The notes under the pieces: model-generated | Database searches by the model: none | What the model saw: the letters and a program-made list of their open reading frames with translations, nothing else | Told to the model about the DNA's origin: nothing | Source of the DNA: Pseudomonadota bacterium | GTDB taxonomy: Bacteria; Desulfobacterota; Desulfovibrionia; Desulfovibrionales; Desulfovibrionaceae | NCBI GenBank assembly: GCA_023390395.1 | Contig: JAEWCY010000116.1 | Coordinates: 1-9,139 of the forward strand | Length of the DNA stretch: 9,139 bases | Direction: 5' to 3' | Program-made: the position numbers and the translations under genes | Shown: positions 1-5,649 of the stretch, piece after piece | Numbering within the stretch: the stretch's first letter is position 1 | Layout: every line of letters starts with the position of its first letter

Positions 1-60
1 CAGGGCCTCGAGCGCCACCTTGGCCTTGAACTCCGCTGAAAACTTCCGTCGCTGGGACAT
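1..60 (-). CDS. IS3-family transposase OrfA, N-terminal fragment (runs off window)
   Basis: The minus-strand frame from the ATG at 60 gives 20 residues beginning MSQRRKFSAEFKAKVALEAL. This is the typical start of the helix-turn-helix OrfA (HTH_Tnp_1 type) of IS3-family elements, which binds the IS ends and is usually joined to the OrfB DDE integrase by programmed frameshifting. An AGGAGG site lies about 10 bases upstream. Only the first helix is visible, so activity and intactness cannot be judged. Confidence 0.85.
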   Translation of the reverse strand, partial: MSQRRKFSAEFKAKVALEAL

Positions 61-122
61 TGAAAACCGTCCTCCTCGCTTGAGGACTATAGCTTAGCAG
101 GCTGTCCAATTTTCCGCGACCA
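1..122 (-). mobile_element. IS3-family insertion sequence, orfA-proximal end (partial)
   Basis: Read on the minus strand, the element begins at 122 with TGGTCGCGGAAAATTGGACA, a 5'-TG terminus of the kind found on IS3-family inverted repeats. About 60 bases of leader follow, with a good AGGAGG ribosome site (71-76 on the plus strand), then the orfA start at 60. The rest of the element lies outside the window, so the other inverted repeat, orfB and any target duplication cannot be seen. The boundary at 122 is inferred from the TG terminus and could be off by a few bases. Confidence 0.75.
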
Positions 123-173
123 GCTCAGATCATGGAGCTGAGGCCAGCGCGGCAACAGGCTGGGAAATAATCC

Positions 174-202
174 TTGACCTGACTAGACGGCCGGTCTATT
201 AT
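174..202 (+). promoter_or_regulatory. Sigma70-type promoter of the TetR gene
   Basis: TTGACC at 174-179 and TATTAT at 197-202 are separated by exactly 17 bases, which is near-consensus geometry. A start about 7-8 bases after the -10 falls at 209-210, on or next to the GTG start codon of the downstream gene. The spacer is almost filled by the TAGAC-N5-GTCTA palindrome, so repressor binding would block RNA polymerase directly. Confidence 0.75.
184..198 (+). promoter_or_regulatory. Probable TetR autoregulatory operator TAGAC-N5-GTCTA
   Basis: TAGACGGCCGGTCTA is an interrupted palindrome with perfect 5-bp arms and a 5-base centre. It lies between the -35 and -10 and overlaps the first bases of the -10. 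Operators of this size and position are typical of TetR-family autorepressors. From memory, the TAGAC/GTCTA half-sites resemble those of NemR-type regulators. Binding by the adjacent protein is inferred. Confidence 0.7.
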
Positions 203-209
203 TTGGGGC

Positions 210-788
210 GTGAAGAAGAACACCGCCCAAAACATCATCGAAGCGGCCGCGCCGCTCATCCACCGCAGGGGCTTCCACCACACCGGCCTCAAGGAAATCG
301 TGGAAGCGGCCGGCGTGCCAAAGGGGTCGTTCTACTTCTATTTCAAATCCAAGGAAGACTTCGGGCTGGCTCTGATCGACCACTACTCCCAGTCGCTCTA
401 CGAAGACGCCCCAGCGCTGGGCGACGCTTCCGAAAAACCCGCCCTGGAAAGACTCCGCAAGGCCTTCGAGGCGCATCGCGACATCCGGGTCGGCCAGGGG
501 TGCGAAGGCGGCTGCCCCCTGGGAAACCTCGCCCAGGAAATGAGCGACTTGTCCCCGAGGATGCGGGAACGCCTGCAAAAAAACTTCAACGCCATCGTCG
601 CCAATATCGCCTCCCTGCTCAGGGAAGCCCGGGAACGGGGTGAAGTCCCGGACGACCTTGATATCGACCAGACGGCCGGATTCATTTTCGACGCCTGGGA
701 AGGGGCGCTCTTGCGCATGAAGACCGAAAAAAGCGTGGAGCCGGTGGACCGGTTCCTTCGCGTCGTTTTCGACAAGGTCCTGGCCTAG
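210..788 (+). CDS. TetR/AcrR-family repressor, NemR-like, with a CX3C cysteine pair
   Basis: This 192-residue protein has the usual TetR length. Residues 5-50 form the DNA-binding three-helix domain: a first helix with RRGF, then GLKEIVEAAGVPKGSFYFYF, then KSKEDFG, a canonical TetR_N signature. The C-terminal ligand domain contains QGCEGGCPLGNLAQEMSDLS at about 96-115. It resembles the NemR stretch that carries its reactive cysteine; here Cys98 and Cys102 form a CX3C pair. I infer a repressor inactivated by oxidants or electrophiles, controlling itself and the flavoprotein downstream. The start is GTG at 210. An in-frame TGA at 180-182 rules out a longer form, and residue 2 already sits just before helix 1. 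No normal ribosome site precedes the GTG, and the promoter predicts a leaderless message. A small-molecule-sensing TetR without redox chemistry remains possible. Confidence 0.88.
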   Translation: MKKNTAQNIIEAAAPLIHRRGFHHTGLKEIVEAAGVPKGSFYFYFKSKEDFGLALIDHYSQSLYEDAPALGDASEKPALERLRKAFEAHRDIRVGQGCEGGCPLGNLAQEMSDLSPRMRERLQKNFNAIVANIASLLREARERGEVPDDLDIDQTAGFIFDAWEGALLRMKTEKSVEPVDRFLRVVFDKVLA

Positions 789-812
789 GGCCTGTTTTTT
801 GGGCCGACACCA

Positions 813-828
813 AGTCGACTGGTCGACT
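813..828 (+). promoter_or_regulatory. Inverted repeat AGTCGAC-TG-GTCGACT before the flavoprotein gene
   Basis: Perfect 7-bp arms separated by TG lie in the 57-base gap between the TetR gene and the flavoprotein start, ending just upstream of the ribosome site. It could be a second operator or an mRNA hairpin that modulates translation. Its arms share only GAC/GTC with the promoter operator and the spacing differs, so binding by the same repressor is uncertain. I see no clear separate promoter here. Confidence 0.4.
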
Positions 829-832
829 ACAA

Positions 833-839
833 AAGGGAG
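833..839 (+). promoter_or_regulatory. Ribosome-binding site that fixes the flavoprotein start at 846
   Basis: AAGGGAG ends at 839. It directly abuts the ATG at 840, too close to serve it, but is 6 bases from the in-frame ATG at 846, which is optimal. The mature reading therefore begins MKALAINGSP, with the beta-strand of the flavodoxin fold starting at once. Confidence 0.7.
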
Positions 840-845
840 ATGGAT

Positions 846-1463
846 ATGAAAGCGCTCGCCATCAATGGAAGCCCCCACAAGACGGGCAACACGGAAATCC
901 TGCTGCGCGAAGTCCTCAAGCCCCTGGACGAGGCCGGGTGGGAGACCGAATGCGTCCACGTCGGCGCAGGAAAGGTCAAAGGCTGCATCGCTTGCTACAA
1001 GTGCTTCGAAAGCAGGGATAAACGCTGTGCGGTGACAAACGATGCCCTCAACGGTTGCCTGGAGAAGATCCTGGAGGCGGACGCCGTGATCATAGGCACC
1101 CCGACCTATTTTTCAGACGTGACCGCCGAAATAAAAGGCCTGATCGACCGAACCGGGCTGGTCGCCGTGGCCAACGGCGGGCTCCTGTACGGCAAGATCG
1201 GCGCGGCCGTGGTGGCCGTGCGGCGCGGCGGAGCCACCCATGCCTTTGACAGCATCAACCACATGTTCATGATCTCCGGCGTCATCGTGCCGGGTTCGTC
1301 CTACTGGAACATGGGCTACGGGCTCCACCCCGGCGAGGTGTCCGACGATGCGGAAGCCATGGGCAACATGCGCCACCTGGGCCAAGCCATCGCCTGCGTG
1401 GGCAAGGCCATGCAGCCGTATGTCGACGCCTACCCTAAAATGCCCGCGCTTGCCATCGGCTGA
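846..1463 (+). CDS. Iron-sulfur flavoprotein / NADPH-dependent FMN reductase family
   Basis: A 205-residue flavodoxin-fold protein. Residues 1-16 (MKALAINGSPHKTGNT) form the first strand and the FMN phosphate-binding loop, and GTPTYFSDV at 84-92 is the second FMN loop. Cys47, Cys50, Cys53 and Cys61 make a CX2CX2CX7C motif, the compact cysteine cluster that binds a [4Fe-4S] centre in archaeal and bacterial iron-sulfur flavoproteins (ISF). Such proteins move electrons between ferredoxin or NAD(P)H and acceptors such as O2, H2O2 or quinones. This one lacks a signal peptide and should be cytosolic. It lies 57 bases downstream of the NemR-like repressor on the same strand and is probably co-transcribed, suggesting an oxidant or electrophile detoxification unit. 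A terminator follows about 100 bases after the stop. The physiological electron donor and acceptor cannot be read from the sequence. Confidence 0.87.
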   Translation: MKALAINGSPHKTGNTEILLREVLKPLDEAGWETECVHVGAGKVKGCIACYKCFESRDKRCAVTNDALNGCLEKILEADAVIIGTPTYFSDVTAEIKGLIDRTGLVAVANGGLLYGKIGAAVVAVRRGGATHAFDSINHMFMISGVIVPGSSYWNMGYGLHPGEVSDDAEAMGNMRHLGQAIACVGKAMQPYVDAYPKMPALAIG

Positions 1464-1542
1464 GGCCGCCGCAAGCTTCGACGCCCGCTGCCGGTGCGCG
1501 CGGATGGCGGCTGGGCAGTGACGTCGCGAACATGTCGGCCCT

Positions 1543-1597
1543 GCCGCCAAGGATGCCAGGGGGTTGCCGGAAAATCGGGAACCCCTTTCCCTTTTGG
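1543..1597 (+). repeat. Terminator-associated repeat, copy 1
   Basis: This 55-base segment starts GCCGCCAAGGATGCCAGGGG and ends in a T-rich tract plus GG. It aligns with the minus-strand segment 5701-5650: 42 of 52 aligned bases are identical with one 3-base gap. The conserved block upstream of the stem (GCCGCCA-GGA-GCCA) goes beyond what a terminator needs. Confidence 0.6.
1559..1595 (+). terminator. Probable terminator of the TetR-flavoprotein unit
   Basis: The stem GGGGTT (1560-1565) pairs with AACCCC (1580-1585) around a 14-base loop and is followed by TTTCCCTTTT. The stem is short and the T-tract broken, so termination may be partial. It lies about 100 bases after the flavoprotein stop, in the correct orientation. 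It is homologous to the stronger terminator behind the porin gene. Confidence 0.55.
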
Positions 1598-1863
1598 AAA
1601 AAAGCACCAACGCCCATATTCCGCCGGAGGCGGCGTGTCGGACCCCGCCCGGGCTTCCCCAACGAAGCGCACGGCAAGTCCCCCAAGCGTCCCAGCCCGG
1701 CCGGCCGGGGAAACGGACCGAAAACAAGAGGGATGAGGCGCCCCGCACGCGCGGCCGCGATCTCGATGGGAAGGGGTATGGGCAGTCGTATCCACGCGTC
1801 TGGGCAATCGCATGCCGATAATTGCCGTTTGATCCGGAAAGTGGACAGGGTACCGTCAAGTAA

Positions 1864-1879
1864 TTCTCGTCGACGAGAA
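1864..1879. promoter_or_regulatory. Perfect 16-bp palindrome TTCTCGTCGACGAGAA
   Basis: Uninterrupted perfect dyad symmetry, about 215 bases upstream of the ClpP-like gene in a non-coding region. It could be a transcription-factor site. The CTCGT/ACGAG core recalls the hairpin arms at 7616-7654 and 7907-7945, but the centre differs. No promoter elements could be tied to it. Confidence 0.35.
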
Positions 1880-1956
1880 ACCCTTGCGACCTGCTTGTTC
1901 TCCTGGTAGACGCCAGAATGGGCGACGCTCTTGGAATAGGGCGCTCATTTCCCCCT

Positions 1957-1979
1957 TTTGCAGACACATCGGCTGCAAA
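1957..1979. promoter_or_regulatory. Inverted repeat TTTGCAG-N9-CTGCAAA
   Basis: Perfect 7-bp arms with a 9-base spacer, the two arm centres 16 bases apart, lie 117 bases before the ClpP-like start. The form suits a dimeric regulator or a leader hairpin. The responsible factor is unknown. Confidence 0.35.
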
Positions 1980-2095
1980 TGGACATTGCGACGTGCGGAA
2001 GTCATCCCCAAGAACGGACTGGTCTGGAGAACTCCTCGCGGTCGGATTTTGGCCGGAGTGCAGCCAGATTTCATCCAAAACCTTACGAGCACACG

Positions 2096-2695
2096 ATGCG
2101 CCAATTCTCCTGGACGGTTTTCCTTGCGGCAATGCTGTTGAGCGCTATGGGCCCTATGAGCTTGGCCCATTCCAGGACCATGACCACGGGTGATTCCGCA
2201 TATCTGTTTTTCGACGAGGTCAATCCTGTCTCCATAGGGAAGACATTGGAAGACATCGTCAGCAACAAAAGGAAAATTCTGATTTTAAATAGCGATGGGG
2301 GGATAGTCGAGTCGGCGATGGCGTTTTATGACATCATTAGACATGGTATGAGAAGAGAGATAACCGTGGTCGGCGTTGGGCAGATTTCGTCTGCCGCCGT
2401 GATCCTCTTCTGCGCCGGGAAAAAAAGATTGATTGGGCACAATGCCTACATACTCTTGCACAATATATCGATGCAATACAAAAACACGAAGCCGACGGAA
2501 CGGAACAAGCAAGAGGACAAGGACAGAATCCTTGTCCTGGAAAATTTATATGCGAAGATTGTTTCGCAAACGACACGCGGGAAGCTTTCCCCCGAGCAAG
2601 TGCATCAAATGATGGACAAGAGCACTCTGCTGACAGCGTCCGAGGCGCTCCACATGGGAATCGCCACCGGGTATTTGGAAAGCCCGATATTTTGA
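2096..2695 (+). CDS. Exported ClpP-like serine protease (periplasmic, COG3904-like)
   Basis: A 199-residue protein with an N-terminal signal sequence (MRQFSWTVFLAAMLLSAMGP, then a polar stretch ending near AHS), followed by a ClpP/crotonase-type fold. Visible landmarks are NSDGGIVESAMAFYDII (65-81), matching the Gly-rich strand of ClpP; VGQISSAAVILFCAG (94-108), with Ser99 at the nucleophile position; and ILLHN with His122 at the catalytic His. A TASEALHMGIATGYL segment (180-194) matches the ClpP C-terminal helix. When that helix is aligned, the ClpP catalytic Asp falls on Ser176, with Asp174 two residues earlier, so the triad is incomplete or shifted. The start at 2096 is chosen because it gives a proper signal peptide; the upstream in-frame extension from 1958 shows no protein character and the ribosome site is weak. 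The gene is visibly less GC-rich than its neighbours, with codons such as TTA, ATA and AGA, suggesting horizontal acquisition. Its substrate is unknown. Confidence 0.8.
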   Translation: MRQFSWTVFLAAMLLSAMGPMSLAHSRTMTTGDSAYLFFDEVNPVSIGKTLEDIVSNKRKILILNSDGGIVESAMAFYDIIRHGMRREITVVGVGQISSAAVILFCAGKKRLIGHNAYILLHNISMQYKNTKPTERNKQEDKDRILVLENLYAKIVSQTTRGKLSPEQVHQMMDKSTLLTASEALHMGIATGYLESPIF

Positions 2696-3069
2696 AGCCT
2701 GGTTTCGCGAAGCCTGCCCTTTCGGCAGTCTGATCCGCAACGCTCCGCAGCCGTTCGCGCGCATTCCGGCCGAATCGTCGGCGGCCTGTCCGTGGCTTCG
2801 CCCGGTAGCCCGGCGTCCCCCGGGGCCTGTGCCCGACCTGCGCCGCGACGGCCTCCTCTGGCCTGGGGCGGCCTTTGCCTCCCGGCCGCCGTCTCCGATC
2901 GCGATCGCCTTCTCCCTCAGGACGGCGTGTCCAGGCGACGGGCCTGATTCGCCTTTGGGCAATGGCCGAAAAAGCGGACCTTCTCCCCTGGGGGCAAGGA
3001 GAAAAGATCCGCTTTGCGCCGGGGCGTCTCCGGCAGGCCGCAGGCGTCGGGCGATCTGCCCGAGAGGCC
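2696..3069. other. Gene-free convergent region
   Basis: This 374-base, very GC-rich stretch lies between two convergent genes. A small hairpin CTGCC-CTTTC-GGCAG at 2714-2728 lies 18 bases after the protease stop but has no T-run, so it is at best a weak terminator or an RNA-stabilising stem. The strong hairpin at 2966-3015 serves the opposite gene. I see no gene in the rest. Confidence 0.6.
2966..3015 (-). terminator. Rho-independent terminator of the DUF362 gene
   Basis: On the minus strand, AAAGCGGA (3015-3008) pairs perfectly with TCCGCTTT (2978-2971). An inner GGAGAA/TTCTCC stem and a G/C-rich loop complete the hairpin. The transcript then reads into TTTTT (2973-2969). It begins about 55 bases after the DUF362 stop codon and also faces the convergent protease gene. 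Confidence 0.75.
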
Positions 3070-4203
3070 CTATTTGACCACGATCAGTTCGTACTCCCGG
3101 GTCCCCAGGCCGATTTTGGCGGCGTGCTCCAGGCAGGTCCGCCACTCGGACTCCGCCCTGGAGTTGGTGAAATTGTCGTGATGGTCGACGAAATCCGACT
3201 TTGCCATGTTGTCGCTGAGCTGGCTGCCCGGAAGCGGTTTGGCCTTGAGGCAGGCGTCCACGCAGGCCTGATCCAGCGCCAGCGGGTCAAAGGAGGCGAA
3301 CATGCCGATATTGGGCAAAATGGGCGCGTCGTTTTCGCCGTGACAGTCGCAGTTGGGGGAGACATCCACGATCAGCGAGATGTGGAAATGCGGCCGGCCG
3401 TCCACAACGGCCTTGGCATATTCCGCCATGCGGCAGTTCAGGGATTTCACCGCCGCGTCGAAGCCGAAGGAAATGGCGTCGAAGTTGCATGATCCCAGGC
3501 ACCGTCCGCAACCGACGCAGTTGTCCTGGACGACGCGGGTCTTCTTGGTCTCGGGGTTGTATTCCAGGCCGTTGTTGGCGCATTCCTTCAGACAGGTCCG
3601 GCAGCCTTTGCACAGCGCCTCATTGATGGACGCCTTGCTGTCGCTGTGCTGCTCCGCCTTGCCCCGGCGAGACCCGCAGCCCATGCCGATGTTCTTGATG
3701 GTTCCGCCAAACCCGGTCACCTCGTGCCCCTTGAAGTGGGTCAGGCTGATGAACACGTCCGCATCCATGACGGCGCGCCCGATCTTGGCCTCCTGCACAT
3801 ACTCGCCGCCCTCGACCGGAACGGCGATGTCGTCGGTGCCCTTGAGGCCGTCGCCGATCAGGATCGGGCAGCCCACGGTCAGCGGGGTGAAGCCGTTTTC
3901 CCAGGCGCATTCCAGATGCTCCAGGGCGTTTTTTCGGCTGCCCGGATACATGGTGTTGCAGTCGGTCAAAAACGGCCTGCCGCCCAAGCTCTTGACGACA
4001 TCCGCCACGGCCCGGGAATAGTTGGGGCGCAGGTAGCTGATGTTGCCCAGTTCGCCGAAATGCAGCTTGATGGCCACGAACCGGCCTTTCATATCGATCT
4101 GGGCGATCCCGGCCTTCTTGATCATCTTTTTCAATTTGGTCGGCAGGCCGTCGCCGAAGGCCTTGGTGCGAAAATCCGTAAAATACACTTTTGCTTTTTC
4201 CAT
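3070..4203 (-). CDS. DUF362 domain protein fused to a 2x[4Fe-4S] ferredoxin module
   Basis: A 377-residue cytosolic protein. The N-terminal part (about 1-190) is a DUF362 domain: KVYFTDFR at 5-12, AIKLHFGELGN at 44-54, TDCNTMYPGSR at 80-90 and LTHFKGHEVTGFGGTIKNIG at 154-173. Residues 198-239 carry two ferredoxin motifs, CKGCRTCLKEC (Cys198/201/204/208) and CVGCGRCLGSC (Cys229/232/235/239), for two [4Fe-4S] clusters. The DUF362 domain then resumes with NCDCHG at 284-289 and FDPLALDQACVDA at 305-317. So the ferredoxin unit is inserted inside the DUF362 fold rather than appended. The family is common in anaerobes and its reaction is unknown; electron transfer is inferred from the clusters. The ATG at 4203 fits the family N-terminus, though the upstream ribosome signal (AGGGTGACGAGG) is poorly spaced. 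It lies 98 bases after the hydrolase gene on the same strand and has its own terminator. Confidence 0.88.
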   Translation of the reverse strand: MEKAKVYFTDFRTKAFGDGLPTKLKKMIKKAGIAQIDMKGRFVAIKLHFGELGNISYLRPNYSRAVADVVKSLGGRPFLTDCNTMYPGSRKNALEHLECAWENGFTPLTVGCPILIGDGLKGTDDIAVPVEGGEYVQEAKIGRAVMDADVFISLTHFKGHEVTGFGGTIKNIGMGCGSRRGKAEQHSDSKASINEALCKGCRTCLKECANNGLEYNPETKKTRVVQDNCVGCGRCLGSCNFDAISFGFDAAVKSLNCRMAEYAKAVVDGRPHFHISLIVDVSPNCDCHGENDAPILPNIGMFASFDPLALDQACVDACLKAKPLPGSQLSDNMAKSDFVDHHDNFTNSRAESEWRTCLEHAAKIGLGTREYELIVVK

Positions 4204-4301
4204 GCCTCGTCACCCTGCTGGTCATTGGGAGGTGTTCGCCCTTTCCCCCTGCCGCGACCACGGGGAAAAGAGCAATTGCCGGATTCGGTCGCCTCAGCCA
4301 T

Positions 4302-5432
4302 TCAGGGAACGCCTTCCCACCAGCGCGAGAAGCGCTGCGGCCCGCCGTCGAGCCGGACAGGCTCGCCGATCATCGGTGTGAGCAGGCGAATGCCCTTGTC
4401 CCGGCTGGCGGTCGTCACGCGCAGGAACGGCTCGTCCCACGGATGCGTCGAGATGCAGAACCTGCCGACGTGGGCGAGCAGCATGGCCCCGGCGCCCAGG
4501 TCCTGCGCGGCGCGCACGGCCTGTTCCGGAGTCATGTGCATGCACGGCCAACGGGGATCGTACTGGCCTCCGTCGAGGGCGACCAGGTCGAACGCCCCGA
4601 AGGCGCGCCGGGTTTCGGCGAAGTGGGGACCATAACCCGTATCCCCGCTCAGAAACAACCGGCGGTGCGGCGTCTCGAGCACGAATCCGGTCCACAGGGT
4701 CCTGTTCTTGGCGAAAAGGCGGCCCGAGAAATGCCGGGCCGCAACGGCATGCACGGTGGGGCCGTCTTCAGAGGGGAAGGCCGTGCCCCAGTCGGCTTCC
4801 AGGAGCTGCTCCTTCGCGTAGCCCCAGCGCTCGAAACATGCCCCCACGCCGAGGGGGCAGACGACGGTCTTCACCTTCCGCCGCAGCGCGGCGACGGTCG
4901 GGTAGTCCAGGTGATCCCAGTGGTCGTGCGAAATCAGGAGGATGTCGATCGTCGGCATGTCCGCCGGGGTGTAGAGATCCGTTCCGGGGAAGGTCCTGTT
5001 GAGAAAGGAAAACGGCGCGCCGTGGTCGCCCAATACCGGATCCGCCAGGATTCTCTTGCCGGCGAGCTGGATGAAGCATGAGGAATGTCCGAGCCAGACG
5101 AACACCTCCGCGTTGCGGTCCAAGGCATCGGGGTTCGCCAGTTCGATCCGGACGGTCGGCAGCGGTGCTGCCGGGCGGAGCCGCTCCCGTCGCCTGAACA
5201 GCCCTTTCGCGATGATCTTGAAGGTGCTCTGCCCGTCCGCGAACATCGACGTGGGGAGCCGGTTCTTGAATTCTCCGTCTGCGTAATGGGGGGAGGCCAT
5301 TATGCGTTCGAGCCGGACGCCTTCCGGGAGCTTTCCGAATTTTGCCTGATTCAGGATGCAGCGGGTGGCCAATGCCAAACAGACGATCGCGAAAAGAAGT
5401 GTGAAAAGCATGCTGCGGCCTCGCCCGGCCAT
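4302..5432 (-). CDS. Membrane-anchored metallo-beta-lactamase-fold hydrolase (UlaG/NAPE-PLD-like)
   Basis: This 376-residue protein begins with a short basic segment and a hydrophobic helix (about 8-24, MLFTLLFAIVCLALA), so the catalytic domain is probably exported but tethered. No acceptable lipobox is present, because Arg precedes the Cys. The MBL domain shows WLGHSS at 113-118, ILADPVL at 128-134, the metal motif SHDHWDHLD at 168-176 (His169, His171, Asp173, His174), His234 in RHFSGR, LSGDTGYG at 261-268 with bridging Asp264, and LLAHVG with His321. The HxHxDHLD form and the WLGHSS/ADP context place it in the COG2220 Lactamase_B_2 group, which includes UlaG and NAPE-hydrolysing phospholipase D. 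The substrate cannot be named. The start at 5432 is preferred over 5468 because GGAG (5441-5438) sits 5 bases before it, while the upstream ATG has no ribosome site. It may be co-transcribed with the DUF362 gene. Confidence 0.85.
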   Translation of the reverse strand: MAGRGRSMLFTLLFAIVCLALATRCILNQAKFGKLPEGVRLERIMASPHYADGEFKNRLPTSMFADGQSTFKIIAKGLFRRRERLRPAAPLPTVRIELANPDALDRNAEVFVWLGHSSCFIQLAGKRILADPVLGDHGAPFSFLNRTFPGTDLYTPADMPTIDILLISHDHWDHLDYPTVAALRRKVKTVVCPLGVGACFERWGYAKEQLLEADWGTAFPSEDGPTVHAVAARHFSGRLFAKNRTLWTGFVLETPHRRLFLSGDTGYGPHFAETRRAFGAFDLVALDGGQYDPRWPCMHMTPEQAVRAAQDLGAGAMLLAHVGRFCISTHPWDEPFLRVTTASRDKGIRLLTPMIGEPVRLDGGPQRFSRWWEGVP

Positions 5433-5458
5433 CCTTTCTCCGGTGTGTCGTGGAACTG

Positions 5459-5484
5459 CCGGCCGCATGGAGAACGGCGGCCGG
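5459..5484. other. GC-only 8-bp hairpin in the hydrolase leader
   Basis: CCGGCCGC (5459-5466) and GCGGCCGG (5477-5484) pair perfectly around a 10-base loop. It lies 27 bases upstream of the hydrolase start codon, in its likely 5' leader. The alternative upstream ATG (5468-5466) overlaps the stem-loop junction. No T-run follows, so it is not a terminator. It could affect mRNA stability or translation. Confidence 0.4.
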
Positions 5485-5649
5485 AAGGGCGTACATACGC
5501 TTTCGAGCCGAGCGGGGGGAGGTGCGATCCTATTCTTTTTTTGCCTAATTCTCCTGCCCCCTCCCGCACGCGCCTCCCGGGACGCCGACGGGAGGAGCCG
5601 GCCGCGAAACCGGGCGGGCGCGCCCGCTTTTTCGGCGTTCGGCCACGGG

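Larger units (their letters stand above)
1464..2095. other. Gene-free region between the flavoprotein and the ClpP-like gene
   Basis: About 630 bases with no convincing gene. The open frames here lack family resemblance, good starts and ribosome sites, and look like products of high GC. The first part holds a terminator and repeat module (1543-1597) followed by GC-rich filler to about 1740. The second part, nearer the protease gene, has a perfect 16-bp palindrome (1864-1879) and a 7-bp-arm inverted repeat (1957-1979). I could not find a convincing promoter for the protease gene; a TGGACA at about 1841 has no good -10 at proper spacing. Confidence 0.6.

Noticed and set aside
183..959. 258-codon minus-strand open frame opposite the TetR gene
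   Set aside because: Antisense shadow that covers the TetR promoter and runs into the flavoprotein gene; no domain or ribosome site.
1958..2095. N-terminal extension of the ClpP-like protein from an upstream ATG
   Set aside because: The 46 added residues look like translated intergenic DNA and would bury the signal peptide, which starts properly at 2096.
1113..2132. 339-codon minus-strand open frame across the flavoprotein 3' end and intergenic region
   Set aside because: It overlaps a real gene and GC-rich filler, its start region overlaps the start of the ClpP-like gene, and it shows no recognisable family.
2896..2907. CGATCGCGATCG palindrome
   Set aside because: Short, low-complexity symmetry in very GC-rich convergent DNA, with no link to a promoter.
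5433..5468. Longer start (5468) for the MBL hydrolase
   Set aside because: It has no ribosome site and lies in the GC hairpin; the ATG at 5432 has GGAG at 5-base spacing and places the basic residues just before the membrane helix.
5614..5632. GCGGGCGCGCCCGC plus TTTTT as a plus-strand terminator
   Set aside because: No plus-strand gene precedes it, and the symmetric G/C run is expected by chance at this composition. Kept only as a note in the intergenic entry.
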